The notes beneath the pieces are model-generated. The model saw only the letters and a list, made by a program, of their open reading frames with translations, did not search any database and had not been told where the DNA came from. From Sciurus carolinensis (Eukaryota; Chordata; Mammalia; Rodentia; Sciuridae): a DNA stretch of 64,000 nucleotides. The DNA lies in the NCBI RefSeq assembly GCF_902686445.1, contig NW_025920105.1, positions 1,253,120-1,317,119 of the forward strand, in the 5' to 3' direction. The position numbers and the translations under genes were made by a program. Within the stretch, counting starts at the first letter, position 1, and each line of letters starts with the position of its first letter. Shown piece after piece: positions 25,803-36,561 of the stretch.

Positions 25803-26083
25803 CAAAAATTGAACAAAGAAACCATAGATCTCATAACACAATCAATAATTTAGACTTAACAGACATTTATAGAATATACCATTCAACAAGAGCGAATACA
25901 CTTTCTTCTCAGCAGCACATGGATCCTTCTCTAAAATAGACCATATATTATGCCACAAAGCTAATGTCAGCAAATACAAGAAGATAGAGACACTACCTTG
26001 TATTCTATCAGATTATAATGGATTGAAGTTAGAAATAATGAAAGAGTAAAAAATATAAATACTCCAACACCTGGAGATTAAAC
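25803..26083 (+). mobile_element. LINE-1 ORF2 (endonuclease) fragment abutting the gap
   Basis: Plus-strand ORF2 sequence (cagacatttatagaatatac, ctcagcagcacatggatcct, cacaaagctaatgtcagcaa) with several frame breaks. It is absent from the equivalent position after copy 2, where the composite SINE continues. It may be a real insertion or a misjoin next to the gap. Confidence 0.8.
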
Positions 26084-26183
26084 NNNNNNNNNNNNNNNNN
26101 NNNNNNNNNNNNNNNNNNNNNNNNNNNNNNNNNNNNNNNNNNNNNNNNNNNNNNNNNNNNNNNNNNNNNNNNNNNNNNNNNNN
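26084..26183. other. Assembly gap, exactly 100 N
   Basis: One hundred consecutive N. A round number marks a gap of unknown size. Any translation across it is meaningless. Confidence 0.99.
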
Positions 26184-27242
26184 CACAGCAATGTATGAGT
26201 GTACCTTTTTCCCCACATCCTCACCAACACCTATTGTTGCTTGTATTCTTGATACTCATCATTCTAATTGGGGTGAGATAGAATCTTAGGGTAGTTTTAA
26301 TTTGCTTTTCTCTTATTACTAGAGATGTTGAACATTTCTTCATATATCTGTTGATTGTTTGTAGATCTTCTGTGAAGCGTCTGTTCATTTCCTTAGCCCA
26401 TTTGTTGACTGGGTTATTTGTGTTCTTGGTTTAGAGTTTTTTGAGTTCTTTATATATTCTGGAGATTAGTGCTCTATCTGAAGTATGAGTGGCAAAGATT
26501 TTCTCCCATTCTGTAGGCTCTTTCTTCACATTGCTGATAGTTTCCTTTGCTGAGAGAAAGCTTTTTAGTTTGAATCTATCCGAGTTGTTGATTCTTGCTT
26601 TTATTTCTTGTGCTTTGGAAGTCATGTTAAGGAAGTGTGATCCTAAGATGACATGATAAAGAAAGAAATTAAAGAAAACCTTAGAAGATCTCCCATGTTC
26701 TTGGATAGGCTGAATTAAAATTGTGAAAATAGCCATGTTACCTAAAATGCAATACAGATTCAATGCAGTTCCAATTTAAATCCCAATGATGTACCTCACA
26801 GTAATAGAGCAAGCCATCATGAAATTCATCTGGAAGAATAGGACACCCAGAATAGCTAAAGCAATACTTAGCAGGAAGAGTGAAGCAGGGGGTATCACAA
26901 TGCCATCACTTCATCTATACTACAAAGCAAAAGTTAAAAAATGGCATGGTATTGGCACCAAAATAGACAGGTAGATCAATGGTACAGAATAGAGGACACA
27001 GAGACAAACCCAAATAAATACAGTTTTCTCATACTAGACAAAGGAGCCAGAAACATGTAATGGAGAAAAGACAGCCTGTTAAACAAATGTTACTGGGAAA
27101 ACTGGAAATCCATATGCAGCAGAATGAAACTAAACCTCTATCTTCACCCTGCACAAAACTCAACTTAAAATGGATCAAGAACCTTGGAATCAGACCAGAG
27201 ACTCTGCACCTTTATAGAAGAAAAGCTAGTTTTAAGAAATAT
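26184..27242. mobile_element. Twin-primed LINE-1, copy 2 (starts at gap)
   Basis: Repeats 23265-24318 with a few single-base indels. The minus-strand part ends and the plus-strand inverted part begins at about 26657. The 3' UTR end is lost in the gap. Confidence 0.85.
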
Positions 27243-27703
27243 TAATATAATATTTGAAGAATTTTTAGGAAAATAGAACTCATGTTTACTGGTCATATTG
27301 CTATCAATTTAGTTTTGAATTCTTATTTTACATTGTTCATCTTTTAGATAATATAAATACCAGATATCATGCAAAATATTATATAACTGCATCTTTTATT
27401 TCAAAATGCAATTTTAAAATTTATAAATCATTTAAAAAAATTATCTTGCTTTAATGATTACTGATTTCCATTTGAATTACTGACTTGACTGATTCCTGAT
27501 TTTTTTCTAAGCAGTGCACTTAGACATTCCCATTCTAGGCTTGACATGTGTTTGCATATGCTTGTGTGTGTTCACACATGTGACTTCACACATTAGACAG
27601 AGAAAATACCAAAAGTAATTCTTTGAAGATCTCTTACTCTTATTTCAAGAATTAAGTTCTCAAAGATGCCTGCCTACATAAGACACACTACAATTCTTTC
27701 TCC

Positions 27704-28049
27704 TTTGATAGACTTAGTGATGTCTCTTCAAAATGTATGCCTTGAAATTTTCATCAACAATGTGTAGAAATTTGAAGACACAGTCCTTAAGGAAGTAATT
27801 GAAGTCACACAAGATCATGCAGTTTGGACCCTGACCTAAATCAGTTGGTGCCCCTTTGAAAAGAGGTGATGCCAGGGATGCACAAGGACAGAAGAAGAAC
27901 ATGTGAGGACACAGCAAGGTGGCAGCTCTCTGGAAGCCACAGAGAACTCAGGAAAACTTAACCTAACACTCTGATCTTGGACTTCTAACATTCAGAAATG
28001 TAAGAAATAAATATCTGTGGTTTACACTGTCCTTACTGTGGTGTTTTAT
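27704..28049 (+). mobile_element. MaLR LTR (MLT1-like) fragment, copy 2
   Basis: Same as 24780-25125 by the block duplication. Confidence 0.8.
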
Positions 28050-28309
28050 TTTGGTAATTTTAACTAATTTACCTGCTACACACCTACAATTCTTTAGCTA
28101 CCTAGATAGTGCACACCAGAATTTGTCAGACAAAATAGAAACTAAAAACTGACTTCAGGTGGTCAAAGTACTGAAGTGCTAAAGAAATAATTAAGAAAAA
28201 ATTGAGCCCCCATAAAAACACAGAGGACAAATATACAATTTGAAAATATACCTCACATATATGTTTTTAAAAGTCCATAACTTTATCCAGTTGGAGGTTG
28301 AAGATTTAC

Positions 28310-28387
28310 ATTTAACTGGTGACGTATGTCAGGAATAGAGCACTTGCCTAGCATGTGTGAGACACTGAGTTCAATCTTCACTACTAC

Positions 28388-28422
<35 letters not shown>

Positions 28423-28424
28423 AT
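28310..28424 (+). mobile_element. ID-type SINE with (TAAA)n tail, copy 2
   Basis: Partner of 25386-25500, differing by several substitutions (for example gacgtatgtcaggaat against gatgtaggtcatgaat). Confidence 0.8.
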
Positions 28425-28649
28425 ATTTTAGAGGATTTAATTTTAAAGTCATAAAATAAGGAGATAAAAGAGTTAATTCAATTTTGTGGCAGCACAGAAT
28501 AAATTCCAAATTAACTTTATTATCTGTTAAAATGAACCCCTTTACAAAGTTTCACAGATGTAGTCAAAATGTAGTTCTAATAATAATGCAACTTGTGTCC
28601 CACCAAAGTTAAACATGTAAACCCTAATCTTCACAGAATGTTACTGAAG

Positions 28650-28838
28650 AGCTTAGTCCCCTGGAATGCACCTGTAATCCCAGTGACTCAGGAGACTGAT
28701 ACAGAAGTACTAAAAGTTGGAGGCCAGTGTGGGCAACTTAGTTGGTCCCTGTCCCCAATAAAAAGTAATAAAAACAAGTGTGTTTCTGACTCAGTGGTAC
28801 AAAGCCTCTGGATTTAATGCTCAGAACTAGAAAAATAA
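28650..28838 (+). mobile_element. Composite B1/ID SINE
   Basis: B1-like part (gaatgcacctgtaatcccag, tgactcaggagactgataca) followed by an ID-like part (gactcagtggtacaaagcct) and an A-rich tail. The first half is shared with 25725-25802. Confidence 0.75.
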
Positions 28839-29419
28839 ATCTTTACACTTTATTTCTTATTGAGTATCAAGTCTTAAAAGACATTAAAATAAATTTGGCA
28901 GTGCTCTTACAGGTCCCAGACAACTGGATTACATGTAAGTGATAATTATTTTTAACTTTTTTCCAATAAGATTATTTTCAAATTCCAGTCCAGTAAATGG
29001 ATACTGGAATAGATCTCTGTCTTGTTTCTAATTTATAGTGGTTTACAGTCTCAGACTTCACATCAACTAGAGAAACTTCTGCAATACATTTTTATTTCTT
29101 TAAAAGGGGTGTCTCACCTTGATTTATATAAAATGTTACTAAATATGAAGACCTTTAATAATGTTATGCACTCTTTATTTTTTTATTCATCCATTCCAAA
29201 AGACCTAGAGGCCAGTTCCAGTATACCTCCTCCTCCCTGACTCATTAACCACAGATAGATCAATAAGACAGGCATCATACATCTGAAGAAATGTCCATTT
29301 GAATCTACATTCTATTACTCCCAATTTTTTTTTTCTGAATATTCTTAGGCCTTTAATCTGCATCAGTTTGCCCTCAAAAATACCATTGTTGTAACATTTT
29401 TTGTTCTTTTTAGATAACA
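28839..29419. other. Unassigned AT-rich sequence
   Basis: No gene or named repeat recognised. Confidence 0.5.
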
Positions 29420-30257
29420 TGGCAATAGAATATATTTTCACATATATACACATGGAGTATAACTTTCTACTCTTGTGGTTGTGCATGGTTGGGACTTAAA
29501 CTGGTTGTGTATTCATACATGAACATAGGAAAGTGATGTCTGATTTATTCTAATATCTTTCCTATTCCCAACAGTCCTTCCTTCCCTTATTCCCCTTTCT
29601 CAATTCTGAAGTACTTCTATTCTTCCCTACACCCCTTATTTTATATTAGCATCCACTCTCAGAGAGAACAGTAAGTCTTTGTTTTGGGGGGATTGGCTTA
29701 TTTTGCTTAGCATTATGGTCTCCAGTTCCATCCATTTTCCAGCCAATATCATAATTTTATTCTTCTTTATGACTAATATTTTGTTGTGTATACACACCAC
29801 ATTTTCTTTATCTATTCATCTGCTGAAGGGCTCCTAGTTTGCTTCCATATTTTAGCTATTGTGAATTGAGATGCTATAAATATTGATGTGGCCATGTTAC
29901 CATACTACACTGATTTAAAGTTCCTTGGGTGTAAACTGAGGAGTGGGACAACTGGGTAAAATGGTGGTTCCTTTCTAAGGTTTTTGAGAAATTCTCTTAT
30001 TGCTTTCCATAGTGGTTGCACCAATTTATAGCCTCACAAGCAGTGTATGAGTGTACCTTTTCCCCCACATCTCCACCAACATTTATTGTTACTTGCATTC
30101 TTAATAATTGCCATTCTGACTGGAATGAGATGAAATCTCAGTGTAGTTTTAGTTTGCATTTCTCTAATTGCTAGACAGGTTGAACATTTTCTCATTAATT
30201 TGTTGACTGTCTTTCTTCTCCGTAGTGTTCAGTTCCTCTGTCCATTTATTGATTGGG

Positions 30258-30258
30258 T

Positions 30259-30328
<70 letters not shown>

Positions 30329-30500
30329 TTCCTTCCTTCCTTCCTTCCTTTCTTCCTTTCTTCCTTCTTCCTTCCTTCCTTCCTTCCTTCCTTCCTTCCT
30401 TCCTTCCTTCCTTCCTTTCTTCCTTTCTTCCTTCCTTCCTTCCTTCCTTCCTTCCTTCCTTCCTTCCTTCCTTCCTTCCTTTCTTTTTTCTTTCTTTTTT
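30258..30500. repeat. (TTTC)n/(TTCC)n microsatellite, about 240 bp
   Basis: A pure pyrimidine tract on the plus strand: TTTC tetramers then TTCC tetramers with TTTC interruptions. It creates long spurious open frames in several reading frames (Phe/Leu/Ser-rich on plus, Lys/Arg/Glu/Gly-rich on minus) that should not be called genes. Confidence 0.97.
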
Positions 30501-31487
30501 GTTTTTGGTGGTTTTTTGAGTTCTTTATATATCCTGAAAATTAGTGCTTTACCTGAGGTGGAGGTGGCAAAGATTTTCTCCCATTTTTTAGGCTCTCTCT
30601 TCACATTCCTGATTGTTTCTTTGCTGTGAAGAAGATTTTTAGTTTGATGCCATTCCATTCATTGAGTTTTTATTTTAATTGTTACACTTTAGGAATCTTG
30701 TTGAGGAATTTGGTTCCTAAACTGACATGTTGGAGAGTTGGATGTACTTTTTCTTCTAGTAGGTGCAGTATCTCTACTTTAATGCCTAAGTCCTTGATTC
30801 ACTTTGAGTTGAGTTTTGTGCAGGGTAAGAGATAGGGGTTTAATTTCATTTTGCTACATAAGGATTTCCAGTTTTGACAGCACCATTTGTTGAAGAGGTT
30901 ATCTTTTCTCCAATACATATTTATGATATTTTGTTTTGAGATAACTGCATTTAGTGAGTTTGTCTCTGGGTCTTCTATTCCATACAATGCCATATACTAT
31001 AACTCTGTAGTGTAATTTAAGGTCTGGTATTGTGATGCCTCCTGCTTTATTTTTCTCACTGAGGATTTCTTGACTATTTTAGACTCCTTGTTTTCCAAAT
31101 AAATTTCAGGACTGAACTTTGTATTTCCATGAAGAATATCATTGGAATTTTAATTGTAAATGCATTAAATGTATAGCATTTTTGGTAGTATTGCTATTTT
31201 GACAGTATCAGTTCTGCCTAGGCAAGAATATGGAATATTTTTCCATCTTCTAAGGTCTTCAATTTCTTTCTTCAGTGTTCTGTAGGTTTCATTGTAGAGG
31301 CCTTTCATCTTTTTTGTTTTATTTGTTCCAAAATATTTTATATTTTTTGGTTATTGTGAACTGGATAGTTTTTCTAATTACTCTTTCAGTTGATTCATCA
31401 CTGATGTATAGGAATGCAATTGACATATAGGTGTTAATTTTATATATTGCTATTTTTCTGAATTAATTTTTGAGTTAAAATTTTTCT

Positions 31488-31577
31488 GGGCTGGGGAGAT
31501 AGCTCAGTCAGTAGAGTGCTTGCCTTGCAAGCACAAGCACAAGGCCCTGGGTTCAATCCCCAGCACCGAAAAAAAAA
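31488..31577 (+). mobile_element. ID-type SINE, young-looking
   Basis: gggctggggagatagctcag, gtagagtgcttgccttgcaa, B box gggttcaatcccc, cagcacc and an A tail. It carries a 6-bp internal repeat (gcacaagcacaagg) in the anticodon-arm region. Inserted in the old LINE-1. Confidence 0.93.
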
Positions 31578-32130
31578 TTCTGGTGAACTTTTTCCTTTTG
31601 GTCTTGTAAATATAGAATCATGTCATCTGCAAATAGGGATAATTTGAATTCTTCTTTGCCTATATGTATCCCTTTAATTTCTTTCTTCTGTCTAATTCCT
31701 CTGGCTAGAGTTTCCAGGAATATGATGAGTAGAAGTGGTGAAAGAGGTCATCCCTTTCTAATTCTACGTTTTGGAGGAAATGTTTTCAATTTTTCTCCAT
31801 TTAGAAAATGTTGGTTTTGACTTTAGCATATACAACTTTTACAATGTTGATGTATGTTTGTACTATCCCTAGTTTTTCTAGTGTTTTTTAAAATTTATTT
31901 TTACTGTAAAAAATGAGATACATGTTGTTTCTGTTTGTACATGGAGTTACAGCATACCACTTGTGCAATCATACATTTACATAGGATAATGATGTTTGAT
32001 TCATTCCATTAATTTTATTTCCCCCCACCCCTCCCACCTCTCTTTTCCCTCTATACAGTCCTTCCTTCCTCCATCCTTGCCCTCTCCCATACCCCATTAT
32101 GTGTCATCATCCGCTTATTAGTGAGATCAT

Positions 32131-33946
32131 TCATCTTTTAGATTTTTGAGATTGGCTTATTTCACTTAGCATGATATTCTCCAATTTCATCCATTTGCCT
32201 GCAAATGACAAAATTTTATTATTCTTTATAGCTGAGTAATATTCCATTGTATATAAATACCACAGTTTCATTATCCATTCATCATTTGAAGGACAGCTAG
32301 GTTGGTTCCACAATCTGGTTATTGTGAATTGAGCAGCTATGAACATTGATGTGGCTGTATCTCTGTAGAATGCTGATTTTAAGTCCTTCGGGTATAGGCC
32401 AAGGAGTGGGATAGCTGGGTCAAAAAGTGGGTCCATTCCAAGTTTTCTAAGGAATCTGCACACTGCTTTCCATAATGGCTGCACTAATTTGCATCCCCAC
32501 CAGAAATGTATGAATGTACCTTTTTCCCAACATCCTCTCCAACACCTATTGTTGCTTGCATTCTTGATAATCGCCATTCTAATTGAGGTGAGATGGAATC
32601 TTAGTGTAGTTTTGATTTGCATTTCTCTTATTACTAGAGATGATGAACATTTTTTCATACTTTTGCTAATTGCTTGTAGATCTTCTTCTGTGAAGTGTCT
32701 TTTCATATCCTTAGCCCATTTGTTGACTGGGTTATTTGTATAATTGGTGTAGAGTTTTTTGTGCTCTTTATAGATTCTGGAAATTAGCGCTCTATCTGAA
32801 GTATGAGTGGCAAAGATACTCTCCCACTCTGTAGGCTCTGTGTTCGCATTGCTGATAGTTTCCTTTGCTGAGAGAATGCTATTTAGTTTGAATCTATCCC
32901 AGTTGTTGATTCTTGCTTTTATTTCTTGTGCTATGAGAGTCCTGTTAAGGAAGTCTGATCTTAGGACAACAAGTTGAAGATTTGGGCCTACTTTTTATTC
33001 TGTAAGATGCAGGGTCTCTGGTCTGATTTTGAGTTTCTTGATCCACTGTGAGTTGATTTTTGTGTAGGGTGAGAGATAGGGGTTTAGTTTTATTCTGTTG
33101 CATATGGATTTCCAGTTTTTCCAGCACCATTTGTTGAAGAGGCTATTTTTTCTCCATTGCATATTTTTGGCACCTTTGTCTAGTATGAGAAAATTGTATT
33201 TATTTGTGTTTGTGTCCATGTCCTGTATTCTGTACCATTGATCTACCTGCCTATTTTGGTGTCAATACCATGCTGTTTTTGTTACTATTGCTTTGTAGTA
33301 TACTTGAAGTTCTGGTATTGCGATACCCCCTGCTTCACTCTTCCTGCTAAGTATTGCTTTAGCTATTCTGGGATTATAATTCTTCCAGAAGAATTTCATG
33401 ATTGCTTGCTCTAATTCTGTAAGGTACTTCATTGGGATTTTAATTGGAATTGCATTGAATCTGTATAGCACTTTTGGTAGTGTGGCCATTTTGACAATAT
33501 TAATTCTGCCTCTCCAAGAACATGGGAGATCTTTCCATCTTCTAAGGTCTTCCTCAATTTCTTTATTCAACATTTTGCAGTTTTTGTTGTAGAGATCTTT
33601 TACCTCTTTGGTTAGATTGATTCCCAAGTATTTTATTTTTTTGAGGATATTAAAAGTTGTTTTCCTCATTTCCCTTTCAGCTGTTTCATTGCTTGTGTAT
33701 AGAAATGCATTAGATTTATGCATGTGGATTTTATAGCCTGCTATTTTACTAAATTCATTGATGAGGTCTAGAAGTTTTCTGGAGGAGGTTTTTGGACCCT
33801 CTAAATATAGAATTATGTCATCCACAAATAGTGACAACTTAAGTTCCTCTTTTCCTCTTCATGTCCCTTTAATTTCTTTGCCTAATTGCTCTGGCTAGAG
33901 TTTCAAGGACAAAGTTTAATAGAAGTGGTGAAAGAAGAAAACCCTG
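32131..33946 (-). pseudogene. LINE-1 ORF2, reverse transcriptase to C-terminus
   Basis: Segment downstream of the type-D provirus. 33262-33837 begins within the RT palm with an FVDD motif (LFVDDIILY) where FADD is usual, continues through the thumb and ends with frameshifts. 32131-32706 is the C-terminal cysteine-containing domain ([17 protein letters not shown]), ending IMLSEISQSQKSKR. ORF2 encodes the endonuclease/reverse transcriptase for target-primed retrotransposition. Broken frames at about 32945-33219 show it is non-functional. Confidence 0.9.
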
Positions 33947-34294
33947 TGTCCCGACCCGCGGGACATCAACACGGGACCGCAAACCTGAGAGAGAAGGAAT
34001 GAAGGGACAAGAGACGCAGGGAGAGGCAGCAAGACAGGAATTCTGATCAAGCTGCAAATTTTTATTGTTCACACAGGGGTATTTATACTGAGGGAAGGAG
34101 GGGTGTGACAAGGTGCAGGCTGGTTGGCTGTGTTCTTCTGCTGGGTTCCTGATAGGGTGCAAATTCGCGCCGGCCGGGAGGTGAGGTTCGCGCCGCCGGG
34201 AAGGTGAAGTTTGCGCCGGCGGGAAGGGAGGGGCGCTGCTGCTTATTGTAAAGATCAGAATGTTCTCAGAATAAGAACTTCTTGGTCCCTGACA
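33947..34294 (-). repeat. 3' LTR of the type-D provirus
   Basis: 348 bp, ends TG...CA on both strands. On the minus strand it has a CpG-rich U3 with three imperfect 22-24-bp units (plus-strand positions 34164-34232), a TATA box (tataaata, around 34086) and a poly(A) signal AATAAA at about 34060. Differs from the 5' LTR at 34195 and 34285. Confidence 0.96.
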
Positions 34295-34308
34295 TTTCCC
34301 CCTTTCTT
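34295..34308 (-). other. Polypurine tract
   Basis: Minus-strand AAGAAAGGGGGAAA immediately upstream of the 3' LTR, the primer site for plus-strand DNA synthesis. Intact. Confidence 0.93.
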
Positions 34309-34404
34309 ATATAAAATTATTGACCATTTTTCGATAGCCATATTTTAAGGGGGTGATAGAGGCTATGCGCTGAGGCGGGGGCGCGGCTTGCCCGAACAGG
34401 TACA

Positions 34405-34563
34405 GAGCTGGAGTGACAATCCCTCGGGAACTGCGCCTGTCTTAGGTTGTCCATGGCAGAGCAACATCCTTACCCGTCATTGGATAATGAGGCTCTAGCC
34501 CTCATTTCCTGTCTTAGGTTGGTATGAGCTCTCACGAATCTTACCCGTCATTGGCTGTCCAGT
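34405..34563 (-). promoter_or_regulatory. CTE-like RNA export element
   Basis: Between the envelope stop and the polypurine tract the minus strand has two direct repeats, each with CCAATGACGGGTAAG followed about 20 bases later by an ACCTAAGACAGG block (repeat 1 near 34555-34508, repeat 2 near 34472-34434). The region starts GGACAGCCAATGACGG and ends with a GCGCAG...CGAGGGAT segment. From knowledge of the family, this is the organisation of the constitutive transport element of Mason-Pfizer-type viruses, where the repeats form two opposed internal loops that bind the cellular mRNA export receptor NXF1/TAP and let unspliced RNA leave the nucleus. Both loop copies look intact. Confidence 0.88.
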
Positions 34564-34568
34564 TCAGC

Positions 34569-35174
34569 TCACAGGGGTGATGGTCTTTTAAGATCATCAT
34601 CACGATCCATCATCTCCAGTCGATGGTAATGAACCTGAATAGGTTTCGCCTGTATAGCCTCAATTTGAGCTTTAAGAAAAGCCATGATCTTGTTGAATAT
34701 CAAAGGACCTATAGATACAATAAGCAGCAAGCAAAGGAGGGGACCTAAGAAGGGAAGAAGATAGGGAAGGAGTCCACTGAATCCAGTCCATAGTGGATTA
34801 TCAGCCAGTGCTTGTTGGCATTTTTCTGAGTCTTCCTGCAGCTGTTTGATCTTGTCCTTAACAATTCCTGACTTGTTGGCATAGAAACAGCATTTTTCCT
34901 GCAAAGACAGACAAATGCCTCCCTGTTCGGCAGTTAGAAGGTCTAAACCTCTCCTATTTTGTAGGACCACTTCTGCTAAGGAATCCACCTGATCTTGAAG
35001 ATCTTGTATGGTGCTTGAGAGTATCTGTACATCAGAAATCAATTGTCTGGATAATTTTGTATATTGAGTAAGAGAGACCCCCAAACCAGCAGTACCTGAG
35101 GCCACTGCTGTAGAGGTTGTGCAAGAACAGGGTCTGTCATTCAGGGGATTTTTCGCATAGATTGTTAGCTGCAT
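34569..35174 (-). pseudogene. env: Envelope TM subunit, SU deleted (open frame)
   Basis: A 201-residue open frame. Residues 1-19 come from non-envelope/junction sequence shared in another frame with the end of pol. Residues 20-50 look like the C-terminal part of a fusion peptide and the start of a heptad region ([19 protein letters not shown]). Residues 71-87 are the immunosuppressive-domain position, followed by a CX6CC motif (Cys88, Cys95, Cys96), the gamma/D-type disulfide motif. A membrane anchor is at about 136-158 ([20 protein letters not shown]), then a 40-residue cytoplasmic tail with a YHRL-like signal. The receptor-binding SU, signal peptide and cleavage site are missing, so it cannot act as a normal entry protein. 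There are no internal stops in what remains. Confidence 0.88.
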
Positions 35175-36537
35175 CTATAAGAGAGGAAGATTCATCTTCA
35201 GGGGGAAGGTTTCCGTCCCTGGGTTGTGGTAAATCATTGACCTGTTTGACCAGGCGTTCTGGTAACCATCTTGGGGCTGCTTGTTCTTGATCTAAAATAC
35301 AAGCTGAGCCTTGTCCCCAAATGAGGACGGGATCTGGGCCTTTCCATTTATTTGTTAAAGGATCGCGCCACATAACAGATGGGCGAGCAGAACTAGAAGA
35401 GGGATGCCAATGTCTGTCTGCGGTCGAATGTCCTTCATTGTCTAGGGTAAGAAAGTTAAGAGCAAATAATGCATGATTAAGGCGATCCCTGGGAGTGGTA
35501 AATGCAAGGGAAGAGGCCTTAAGGCGGGTAAGCCAGGTTTTTAAGGTGAGGTGTGCACGTTCCACAATGCCTTGACCTTGAGGGTTATATGGAATTCCAG
35601 TAGTATGAGAGATTTGAAGAGTGGCACAAAACTGTTTGAACTTGGTACTGGTATATGCAGGGCCATTATCTGTCTTAATATGTGCTGGCTTTCCCATTAT
35701 GGAAAAGGCTGAGACAAGATGAGAAATGACATCCTTGGTAGCTTCTCCGCAATGCGGTGATGCAAAAATAAAGCCACTAAAGGTATCTATGGAAACATGT
35801 ATGTACTTTGTTTTCCCAAATTCAGGAAAGTGAGTAACATCCATCTGCCAAATCTGATTGGGCAGTAATCCTCGAGGGTTAACACCCAGATGTTGAATAG
35901 GAAGGGAGACAACGCAAGCAGGACACGCTTTTACAATTTCCCTTGCTTGTTGCCTGGTAATTTTACAAAGTAGCCGAAGGCTCTGAGAATTTAAGTGGTG
36001 AAGTTTGTGTAAATCTGTGGCCTCTCGGATGGATCCAATAAGAACTGGGAAAAGGGACCGAGTGGCTGCATCAGCCTGAGCATTACCCCGTGATAGGGGA
36101 CCGGGAGGATCAGAATGTGCTCTAATGTGTCCTAAGAAAAATGGATGTTTTCTAGCCTGAATTAGTCGTTGAAGCTGGTTAAACAAAAAGGCTGCGTTGG
36201 AGGAAGCCTTAATGGCGGGTGAAATCTCCAATAGGGGCACAGAATGGGCAATGTAAGCACTGTCTGTATAAATATTAATAGGTTTATCAAAAAATGTCAT
36301 AAAGACTTGTGTTATAGCAAACAATTCTACAAACTGTGCTGATGGATAGGCAGTGTCAAAGGTGGTGGGCTGATTATCAACAACAAAGGCTGCACGGCCA
36401 TTGCTGGAGCCATCTGTAAAAACAGTAAGGGCTTGTGGAATAGGAGCCTTCCGAGTAACCCGAGGAAAAATAAATGGATGTAACTGAGCAAAATGCAAAA
36501 GGGGGTCATTGGGAAGGTGGTTATCGATTATTCCCAA
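35137..36537 (-). pseudogene. pol: pol, RNase H and integrase part
   Basis: A 466-codon frame in the same reading frame as the RT segment, separated only by an in-frame TAA at 36562-36564 and eight codons. RNase H: acidic residues at Asp42 (TDGSS), Glu71, Asp92 (TDSAY), Asp156 (NAQAD). Integrase: zinc-binding HHCC (His177, His181, Cys205, Cys208), catalytic D,D35E at Asp233 (QMDVTH), Asp290 (KTDNGPAY) and Glu326 (GIVERAH), then a C-terminal Trp-rich domain (WRDPLTNKWKGPDPVLIWG). All catalytic residues are present. The frame ends at 35137 overlapping the envelope frame by 38 bases, at the site of the envelope SU deletion. Confidence 0.93.
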
Positions 36538-36561
36538 AAAGCCTGATAGAGCAATACCCCA

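Larger units (their letters stand above)
26186..28735. repeat. Near-identical 2.55-kb block, copy 2
   Basis: Partner of 23265-25802. Ends inside the composite SINE at 28735, after which the two copies share nothing. Confidence 0.9.
29420..31873 (-). mobile_element. Old LINE-1, 3' part
   Basis: Minus-strand LINE-1: 3' UTR from about 29420, then ORF2 C-terminal and reverse-transcriptase regions up to 31873, with frames broken throughout (for example RNVKREPKKWEKIF at about 30600). It continues after the younger insertion at 47329. It hosts a GA-rich microsatellite (30258-30500) and an ID SINE (31488-31577). Clearly more diverged than the LINE-1 inserted into it. Confidence 0.85.

Noticed and set aside
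26013..26216. Open frame spanning the gap
   Set aside because: It consists largely of unknown residues from 100 N and joins unrelated sequence.
30164..30658. Long open frames of Lys/Arg/Glu/Gly-rich and Phe/Leu/Ser-rich repeats on both strands
   Set aside because: They are direct translations of a TTTC/TTCC microsatellite inside a LINE-1, open in several frames at once, with no start context or conservation.
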